From contig JAEELC010000122.1 in the NCBI GenBank assembly GCA_016288675.1, positions 1 through 8,305 on the forward strand: a stretch of DNA of 8,305 nt, in the 5' to 3' direction. Under the pieces are notes generated by a model. That model was not told the origin of the DNA. It saw only the letters and a program-made list of their open reading frames with translations, and did not search any database. A program made the position numbers and the translations under genes. The stretch comes from Acholeplasmatales bacterium. Lineage in GTDB: Bacteria > Bacillota_I > Bacilli_A > Acholeplasmatales > Anaeroplasmataceae. Numbering within the stretch: position 1 is the first letter of the stretch; each line of letters opens with the position of its first letter. Positions 1 to 4,537 of this stretch are shown piece after piece.

Positions 1-349
1 CAAGATTCCCTTTTGTATAAAATAATGGAATAAAAGGAAATACTAAGGCTGCAAGTAGCATACCTACAATAATATAAGGCATACGCTTACCAAATCTAGT
101 ATGAGTTTTATCTGATAATCTACCAAATATAGGCAGTAATATTAAAGCTATTACATTATCAGTAGCCATAAATATACCAATTACATATGATTCCTTATCA
201 TAATTTAATAAATCTGATAAAAATAAAGGACAATATGCATTATAGACTTGCCATAGCATTAATATTGAAAAGAATGCTAATCCAATGAACATTGTATTTT
301 TATAATTCAGTTTTAATTTCTTTTCTTTTTCTATTAATTCACTTTCCAT
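1..349 (-). CDS. MFS transporter, N-terminal part (3' end outside window)
   Basis: This is the first 116 codons of an inner-membrane secondary transporter of the major facilitator superfamily; the gene runs off the left edge. Three hydrophobic segments are visible, at about residues 18-40, 56-76 and 91-112. Between the second and third lies the MFS motif A loop (residues 76-89, GRLSDKTHTRFGKR), the family's best signature. The variant with LSD, a TRFG core and a following MPYI resembles the SLC45/GPH-like sugar and cation symporter branch, but the substrate cannot be told from this fragment. The start is ATG 349, with GGAGA seven bases upstream (357-361). An in-frame ATG at 373 has no Shine-Dalgarno and lies upstream of the start site predicted from the extended -10. 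The only Trp in the window is residue 33 (TGG). Family call is firm; specificity is unknown. Confidence 0.88.
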   Translation of the reverse strand, partial: MESELIEKEKKLKLNYKNTMFIGLAFFSILMLWQVYNAYCPLFLSDLLNYDKESYVIGIFMATDNVIALILLPIFGRLSDKTHTRFGKRMPYIIVGMLLAALVFPFIPLFYTKGNL

Positions 350-374
350 AATAAAATCTCCAATACTTGTCATT

Positions 375-385
375 ATTTTACCATA
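375..385 (-). promoter_or_regulatory. Extended -10 promoter for the MFS gene
   Basis: On the minus strand the sequence is TATGGTAAAAT: a full TRTGN extension joined to a -10 (TAAAAT) with one mismatch to TATAAT. No good -35 stands at 16-18 bases, which is common for extended -10 promoters of low-GC Gram-positives. Transcription would start near 368, giving a leader of about 19 bases that holds the GGAGA ribosome site. It lies just downstream of the preceding gene's terminator, so the MFS gene is probably its own unit. Confidence 0.55.
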
Positions 386-394
386 TTAAAGTAC

Positions 395-420
395 AAAAAA
401 GAAGTCACAACGTGACTTCT
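395..420 (-). terminator. Intrinsic terminator of the DUF1508-repeat gene
   Basis: Minus strand: a perfect 9-bp stem (AGAAGTCAC / GTGACTTCT) with a three-base loop GTT, followed at once by a T run (positions 400 to 395). It begins seven bases after the TAA of the gene ending at 428. The plus strand has no T run after the hairpin, so it acts in one direction only. Confidence 0.9.
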
Positions 421-427
421 AGATTTA

Positions 428-1843
428 TTAGTCTATATCTGAATCGATGAAACGAATTACTGATTCAATGTTTGCAAGACACTTAGTCTTAGTAGTAAAT
501 GCTGTACCTGATTGAACAAGCTTATTATTAGCATTATAAAGACGGAATTCATAATTACCATTCTTATCACGAACTGTATAGAATGTACCTTCTTTAACGT
601 CCTTCTTAAATTTAGAGATAGCAGCCTTACATGAAACATCAGACTTATAGAATTTTGATGTAACAATAATTTGACCATTTGAAGCCTTTAAAGCGAATTG
701 GTAAGTTAATCCTTCTTGATTAAATAAAACAACGAATTTTCCTTTACCAGCAGCTTTTAAGAATTGCTTACGGTCAACAATTTCAGGCTTAGATTCATCT
801 TCATTATTTAATAATACAATCTTAGTAGCAAGTGCGAAGTTCTTGAATGAATCAATTGCAGATTCAGCACTCTTCTTAGTTGCATAATTAGCAGAAGTAA
901 CAAGAATCTTGTTTTGAGCTGTAGTAGCCATAAATTGGCTCTTTCTATGCTTATCTGTTTCTACATGGAATAATAATGAATCAAGATTATTCTTTAAAGT
1001 CTTAATACCATCTCTAGCACCACTAGCCTTAGTATAAACTTCACTAGTAGCAAGTATTTGACCGTTTGAAGCAACAATACGGTATTTATATCCACCTGTT
1101 TCTTGGAAAATTTCATATTTACCATTTGTTTTATCATTAGGATCAGCTTCAACTAAAACTTTTTCATTTGAAGATTCTCCCTCTTCCTTAACAGCTTTCT
1201 TTGTTGTAGCTTTCTTTACTGGAGCCTTCTTTGCAGCAGCTTTCTTTGCTGGAGCCTTTTTAAGAGGAGCCTTTTCTTCAGCTGATTCTTCCTCAACTGG
1301 TTCTTCTTCAACTAATTCTTCTTCAGTTGGTTCTTCTTCAACTAATTCTTCTTCAGTTGGTTCTTCTTCAACTAATTCTTCTTCAGATGGTTCTTCCTCA
1401 ACTGATTCTTCTTCAGATGGTTCTTCTTCAGCTAATTCTTCTTCAGTTGGTTCTTCCTCAACTGATTCTTCTTCAGATGGTTCTTCCTTAACTGATTCTT
1501 CTTCAACTAATTCTTCTTCAGTTGGTTCTTCTTCAGCTAATTCTTCCTCAGCTGATTCTTCTTCAGCTGATTCTTCCTCAACTGATTCTTCTTCAGCTAA
1601 TTCTTCCTCAACTGGTTCTTCTTCAACTGGTTCTTCTGCCTTTTTATTAGCCTTATTATAAACTTCAGCTTCAACAACAGCAGGATCTTCTCCTAAAGCT
1701 ACTCTTCTGTCATATTCACGAGCTTTGTTATAACGTTCAACTAATTTATCATGTTGACGTGCTTCTCTTTCCTTTTCTGCTTTCTTTAATTCTTGCTCAC
1801 GTAATTCTTGAGCCTTTGTGTCTTTTTTCTTGCGACCGAACAT
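428..1843 (-). CDS. Charge-block protein with four DUF1508 (YegP-like) repeats
   Basis: The 471-residue product has no signal peptide or membrane segment, so it is probably cytoplasmic. In order it has a basic, helical Lys/Arg/Glu start (1-71); 24 Glu-rich pentapeptides of the form [P/L/S][V/A/T/S]EEE (72-191, 70 Glu in 120 residues); a Lys/Ala/Pro block with KKAPAKKAAAKKAPVKKA (192-219), like histone H1-type tails; a linker; and four repeats of about 47 residues at roughly 241-287, 290-338, 368-417 and 419-467. Repeat 1 shows the DUF1508 pattern: GKYEIF, then YRIVASNGQI, TSEVYT and a helix with GIKTLKNN. E. coli YegP has two such repeats; the family's function is unknown. The AKKA block could bind nucleic acid, and the acidic tract could oppose it; this is inference. 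The start is ATG 1843, because the GTG at 1852 lies inside the Shine-Dalgarno AAAGGGTGAT. A consensus promoter, a strong ribosome site and 10 CGN among 15 Arg codons suggest high expression. Its own terminator follows. Confidence 0.85.
   Translation of the reverse strand: MFGRKKKDTKAQELREQELKKAEKEREARQHDKLVERYNKAREYDRRVALGEDPAVVEAEVYNKANKKAEEPVEEEPVEEELAEEESVEEESAEEESAEEELAEEEPTEEELVEEESVKEEPSEEESVEEEPTEEELAEEEPSEEESVEEEPSEEELVEEEPTEEELVEEEPTEEELVEEEPVEEESAEEKAPLKKAPAKKAAAKKAPVKKATTKKAVKEEGESSNEKVLVEADPNDKTNGKYEIFQETGGYKYRIVASNGQILATSEVYTKASGARDGIKTLKNNLDSLLFHVETDKHRKSQFMATTAQNKILVTSANYATKKSAESAIDSFKNFALATKIVLLNNEDESKPEIVDRKQFLKAAGKGKFVVLFNQEGLTYQFALKASNGQIIVTSKFYKSDVSCKAAISKFKKDVKEGTFYTVRDKNGNYEFRLYNANNKLVQSGTAFTTKTKCLANIESVIRFIDSDID
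1187..1270 (-). other. Lys/Ala/Pro (AKKA-type) basic tract within the DUF1508 gene
   Basis: Encodes residues 192-219, a run of KKA-containing units (LKKAP, AKKAA, AKKAP, VKKAT, TKKAV). This composition is typical of histone H1-like and bacterial HU or polymerase tail extensions that bind nucleic acids non-specifically. It sits directly between the acidic pentapeptides and the DUF1508 repeats, giving an abrupt negative-to-positive switch. The nucleic-acid role is by analogy only. Confidence 0.7.
1271..1630 (-). repeat. Coding tandem repeat, 24 copies of a 15-base unit
   Basis: Each 15-base unit encodes one pentapeptide such as PVEEE, LAEEE, SVEEE or PTEEE. The unit is a multiple of three, so gain or loss of copies changes protein length without shifting frame. 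The first residue varies among P, L and S and the second among V, A, T and S, while EEE is nearly fixed; the exceptions are SVKEE and the last unit, SAEEK. The mRNA is rich in GAAGAA runs. Confidence 0.95.
1301..1390 (-). repeat. Higher-order 30-base repeat, three copies
   Basis: Within the 15-base array, 1301-1330 and 1331-1360 are identical 30-mers (encoding PTEEELVEEE), and 1361-1390 differs by one base (PSEEELVEEE). This is the most uniform part of the array and probably the newest expansion. Confidence 0.9.
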
Positions 1844-1847
1844 AAAA

Positions 1848-1857
1848 ATCACCCTTT
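1848..1857 (-). promoter_or_regulatory. Ribosome binding site that fixes the DUF1508-gene start
   Basis: Minus strand AAAGGGTGAT pairs well with the 16S anti-Shine-Dalgarno and ends four bases before ATG 1843. The apparent GTG start at 1852 is part of this site, so the nine-base longer reading frame is not the real start. Confidence 0.85.
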
Positions 1858-1870
1858 CGTTTATATTTTT

Positions 1871-1899
1871 ATTATAGCGTTTAAAAATATTATTTTCAA
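1871..1899 (-). promoter_or_regulatory. Consensus-like sigma-A promoter of the DUF1508 gene
   Basis: Minus strand TTGAAA (1899-1894), a 17-base spacer, then TATAAT (1876-1871): a perfect -10 and a -35 with one mismatch. The start site should fall near 1864, leaving a leader of about 21 bases. It is the strongest promoter in the window by match to consensus. Confidence 0.8.
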
Positions 1900-1952
1900 T
1901 AATAAACGTTACAATTAGTCCATTTTTTGATATATTTTTACATTTTTATACG

Positions 1953-2486
1953 TTATAAATCAAGTCTCATTAAAATAGTATTTGCATAAGTTGAATCTTG
2001 ATACTTTAACGAATTATTTCTTTTACCATATTCAACAAATCCAAATTTTTTATAGATATTAATAGCTGCATAATTTGTATCTACAACCTCAAGTTCTAAA
2101 GATTCATAGCCTAATAAGCGAGCAATCTTAATACCATAATCAAGTAAGCTTGTACCCACACCTAAATTTGAATAAAATTCAAGAACTAATAGAGATATTT
2201 GGCCTCTATGCTTTAAACGTGAAAAATGACTAATAGGTTCAATATCTGCTAAAGCGATAACCTGTGAATCAAGTGTAGCAACATACATTAAACTTAGTGG
2301 GTCATTATCAATTGTATGAATATAATTAATTTCATCCTCTACACTAATATCAAATTCATTAGGTTCTCTAACTAAAAAATCAGATTCAGTATCCCCAGCT
2401 TTAATAACTTCAATAATCTCAGGAGCATCAAAATCGAATGCTTTTCTAATATTAATCTTTCTATTATCTTTTAATAAATATTCCAT
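1953..2486 (-). CDS. GNAT-family N-acetyltransferase
   Basis: A 177-residue cytosolic enzyme of the GNAT fold, which moves an acetyl group from acetyl-CoA to an amine. The N-terminal strand is INIRKAFDFD (11-20), followed by helices around 20-60. The strand before motif A is GQISLLVLEF (95-104), and the acetyl-CoA pyrophosphate loop is SNLGVG (106-111), where Ser replaces the usual Gln/Arg at the first place of Q/RxxGxG. The late helix NYAAINIYKKFGF (138-150) is the classic motif B region. The length is normal for a single-domain GNAT. The substrate (protein N-terminus, antibiotic, polyamine or metabolite) cannot be inferred. The start is ATG 2486, with AAGGAAG seven bases upstream; a longer frame from ATG 2522 would read through the -10 element, so it is less likely. 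No hairpin terminator follows, so transcripts may continue into the DUF1508 gene. Confidence 0.88.
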   Translation of the reverse strand: MEYLLKDNRKINIRKAFDFDAPEIIEVIKAGDTESDFLVREPNEFDISVEDEINYIHTIDNDPLSLMYVATLDSQVIALADIEPISHFSRLKHRGQISLLVLEFYSNLGVGTSLLDYGIKIARLLGYESLELEVVDTNYAAINIYKKFGFVEYGKRNNSLKYQDSTYANTILMRLDL

Positions 2487-2493
2487 AAAACTT

Positions 2494-2500
2494 CTTCCTT
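2494..2500 (-). promoter_or_regulatory. Ribosome binding site that fixes the GNAT start
   Basis: Minus strand AAGGAAG lies seven bases before ATG 2486. It favours that codon over the in-frame ATG at 2522, which has no such site close upstream. Confidence 0.75.
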
Positions 2501-2505
2501 CTTTA

Positions 2506-2516
2506 ATTATATTATA
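2506..2516 (-). promoter_or_regulatory. Probable -10 region of the GNAT gene
   Basis: Minus strand TATAATATAAT contains two overlapping TATAAT hexamers. Use of the first (2516-2511) would start transcription near 2504 with a leader of about 17 bases; use of the second would start inside the ribosome site. No convincing -35 is present; TTTTAG at 2534-2529 is poor. The placement just after the MATE terminator supports a separate unit. Confidence 0.45.
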
Positions 2517-2538
2517 AAGCATTTATCACTAAAATTAT

Positions 2539-2568
2539 AAAAAAAAATTGCATCAATTGATGCAATTT
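2539..2568 (-). terminator. Intrinsic terminator of the MATE gene
   Basis: A 24-base perfect palindrome centred on CATCAATTGATG (2545-2568) folds into a stem of about ten base pairs with an AATT loop. On the minus strand it runs into nine T (2547-2539). It begins six bases after the MATE stop codon. The plus strand has only three T after the stem, so it is directional. Confidence 0.88.
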
Positions 2569-2574
2569 AATAAA

Positions 2575-4404
2575 TTATAATTCAAATACTTGATTAGTTG
2601 AGAAATCATCAGTCATTTTCATACCTCTATAACCATTCTTTTTAAGATCAATCATAAAGATAATTAGGAAGGTTAAGCTCATAAAACCAATAAGTACGTT
2701 TGAAATACCCATAGAAATACCAGCTGCATGATAATCTACGCCAATAGCATGAAGTACAGATAAAGATATAATTCTAATTAAAATACGGCTACCATTTAAG
2801 ATACCTGATAAGAAAGTCTTACCATAACCATATAATAATCCTAATAGACAGCTTGTTAAACCAAGTGCAGGAATAGAGATAGAATCATAATAGAATATTT
2901 CTTTAATTAATTGTCCTAAATTAAGTCCATCTTCAGTTAGCTTTGTATTATTTTTAGTAATTGAGAATAATCCAGTTAATTGATCTAGGAATACAAAGCG
3001 AACTAAAACAAATCCAATTGTACAACAAACTGCAACAACAATAAGTGTTGTAGTAAATGTCTTAATAGTACGCTTTAAATTCTTATTACCAATATTTTGA
3101 CTAACAATAGTTGAAGAACCTTCTTCAAAAACTCCAACAGGTCCAGTTACAAGTCCTGATAAGTTATTTGAAATACCAAGAGCTCCAATAATTAAATCAT
3201 TAGTAGCTTCTCCGTAGAAGCTTCCACATAATCCGTTAACAACAGCTTTTCCAAGATTCATTACAAACTTACCTAAGAAAATAGGTACAGATAATTTAAT
3301 AATAGGTACAATATATAACTTTTGTGGTTTCATATTTTTAATCTTGATTTTTAACATATTCTTTTTACCAAACATGATAAACATACCAAGAATAAATAAT
3401 ATAAATTGAGCAATAATAGTAGAGATTTCAAGATAAATAATATTATCAACATGTACTCCATAAACAAAGATAACATTTAATCCAAGCTTAATTAATAACA
3501 TACTTATGTTTAAAACTAATATTTTCTTAGAATTACCTTTTATCTTTTCAAGTCCAATAAATATATTATTAATAGATACAAATACAAGTTCAATTAAGCA
3601 TAAAATGAAATACATTACTGTTGAATTATTAATATCAGGTGTTTGAGCAATTTTTAAAATAGGATATGCTAGAGGTACCATTAATAATAAAATAACAGCA
3701 GACATAACAAGAGAAATAAAGAACATATTAGCTCCAGATTTTCTTGCATGTTCTAACTCACCAGCACCATAATAGCGTGCTACAAGAACACCACCGCCAC
3801 CTGCAACTCCAGCACCAAATGCAGATACTGAATTCTTAAGTTGAGAAATTACACCAATTTTAGAAACAGCTGTTTGTTCAATTGTAGAAGCCATGATTTG
3901 GTCAATAATGTTATAGAATGAATTAAAGAATTGATATAACATTAAAGGTAAGCATATCATTAAGATAGTTGATAAAATATTACCATGTAAAATTTGGTAA
4001 CGTCTCTTTTTTTCGCTTGTTAAAGCTTTTTCAATCTTAGCAGATCCATAATCCTTATTTGAAAATTCAATAATAATATGCTCATAGCATAATTTATTTA
4101 TCTTTAACGTATCTAGCTTATACTCATCTAATTTATTTTTCTTATCTTTAGCTTCAAGCTTAACAATACGAGCATTAGTACGTTCAAGCTTAACTAAGTT
4201 TTGATAAATATTTTTATTACGAGCTAAAATCTTCTTTTCCTCGTCTTTATTAAATTCCTTATCTTTAAAATGATCTAATACTTTATTAATTGAATCTATT
4301 TTATAATTGTAATAAACAATCTTAATATTTCCTTTTTCTAATTTGTTTTTTTTATTTTCTATTTTTACTAATTCCTTTTTATATTTAAGTAAATAGTCTT
4401 TCAT
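2575..4404 (-). CDS. MATE-family efflux transporter with long charged N-terminal extension
   Basis: A 609-residue membrane protein. The MATE core begins near residue 141 (GNILSTILMICLPLMLYQFF), the usual first helix of these Na+- or H+-coupled exporters of cationic drugs and metabolites. The two-fold repeat is visible: VARYYGAGELEHARK (208-222) in the first half and VSQNIGNKNLKRTIK (434-448) in the second, both at the expected loop. There are about twelve hydrophobic segments up to residue 586. A normal member is about 450 residues; the surplus is residues 1-137, very rich in Lys, Glu, Asn, Ile and Leu, without a hydrophobic segment, and probably a helical or coiled-coil cytoplasmic domain. 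I do not recognise that domain. The first ATG is preferred because AAAGGATGTGAT ends three bases before it and no comparable ribosome site was seen near residue 141. It has its own promoter and terminator, so it is probably transcribed alone. Family call is strong; the substrate is unknown. Confidence 0.9.
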   Translation of the reverse strand: MKDYLLKYKKELVKIENKKNKLEKGNIKIVYYNYKIDSINKVLDHFKDKEFNKDEEKKILARNKNIYQNLVKLERTNARIVKLEAKDKKNKLDEYKLDTLKINKLCYEHIIIEFSNKDYGSAKIEKALTSEKKRRYQILHGNILSTILMICLPLMLYQFFNSFYNIIDQIMASTIEQTAVSKIGVISQLKNSVSAFGAGVAGGGGVLVARYYGAGELEHARKSGANMFFISLVMSAVILLLMVPLAYPILKIAQTPDINNSTVMYFILCLIELVFVSINNIFIGLEKIKGNSKKILVLNISMLLIKLGLNVIFVYGVHVDNIIYLEISTIIAQFILFILGMFIMFGKKNMLKIKIKNMKPQKLYIVPIIKLSVPIFLGKFVMNLGKAVVNGLCGSFYGEATNDLIIGALGISNNLSGLVTGPVGVFEEGSSTIVSQNIGNKNLKRTIKTFTTTLIVVAVCCTIGFVLVRFVFLDQLTGLFSITKNNTKLTEDGLNLGQLIKEIFYYDSISIPALGLTSCLLGLLYGYGKTFLSGILNGSRILIRIISLSVLHAIGVDYHAAGISMGISNVLIGFMSLTFLIIFMIDLKKNGYRGMKMTDDFSTNQVFEL

Positions 4405-4407
4405 AGA

Positions 4408-4419
4408 ATCACATCCTTT
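4408..4419 (-). promoter_or_regulatory. Ribosome binding site of the MATE gene
   Basis: Minus strand AAAGGATGTGAT is nearly complementary to the whole anti-Shine-Dalgarno and lies three bases before ATG 4404. It shows that the long N-terminal extension is translated. Confidence 0.8.
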
Positions 4420-4429
4420 AGATATAAGT

Positions 4430-4457
4430 ATTATACAAATTTATGACTATTTTTAAA
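4430..4457 (-). promoter_or_regulatory. Promoter of the MATE gene
   Basis: A perfect -10, TATAAT (4435-4430), stands 16 bases after TTTAAA (4457-4452), a -35 with four of six matches. The start site is expected near 4423. The weak -35, together with upstream repeats at about -42 to -73, would suit a regulated promoter; the regulation is inference. Confidence 0.6.
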
Positions 4458-4496
4458 GGAAATATTCACTTTATCACTTTTTATGATACAAATTTA
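4430..4496 (-). repeat. 14-base direct repeat pair in the MATE promoter region
   Basis: Minus strand TAAATTTGTATAAT (4443-4430) and TAAATTTGTATCAT (4496-4483) match at 13 of 14 bases and are spaced 53 bases apart, close to five helical turns. The downstream copy contains the -10. Between them, 4465-4480 holds a tandem 8-mer (minus strand AAAGTGAT, AAAGTGAA) at about -42 to -57. The copies could be operator sites or a second, weaker -10. Confidence 0.5.
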
Positions 4497-4511
4497 GAGT
4501 TTTTATAATAT

Positions 4512-4534
4512 AAAAAAGAGCACTTTCGTGCTCT
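4512..4534 (-). terminator. Intrinsic terminator of the ABC transporter operon
   Basis: Minus strand AGAGCAC-GAAA-GTGCTCT: a 7-bp stem closed by a GNRA-type tetraloop, followed by a T run (4517-4512). It starts three bases after the TAA at 4538. Confidence 0.9.
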
Positions 4535-4537
4535 AAA

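Noticed and set aside
457..678. 73-codon minus-strand frame inside the DUF1508 gene
   Set aside because: It is an alternative frame of well-supported repeat-domain coding sequence, with no ribosome site or family match.
1271..1630. Regular short repeats as a possible CRISPR array
   Set aside because: Units are 15 bases with no unique spacers and encode an in-frame pentapeptide series.
1843..1852. GTG at 1852 as the start of the DUF1508-repeat gene
   Set aside because: It lies within the Shine-Dalgarno AAAGGGTGAT that serves ATG 1843.
1906..1955. Two ACGTTA words in the gap after the GNAT gene as an operator pair
   Set aside because: Only six bases are shared, the spacing is 44 bases, and one copy overlaps the GNAT stop codon; chance is likely.
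2487..2522. ATG at 2522 as the start of the GNAT gene
   Set aside because: The extra codons coincide with the TATAAT -10 and the ribosome site, and the GNAT fold begins after ATG 2486.
1953..4404. GNAT and MATE genes as an antibiotic-resistance cassette
   Set aside because: They have separate transcription signals, there is no mobile element nearby, and neither shows features of a known resistance enzyme.
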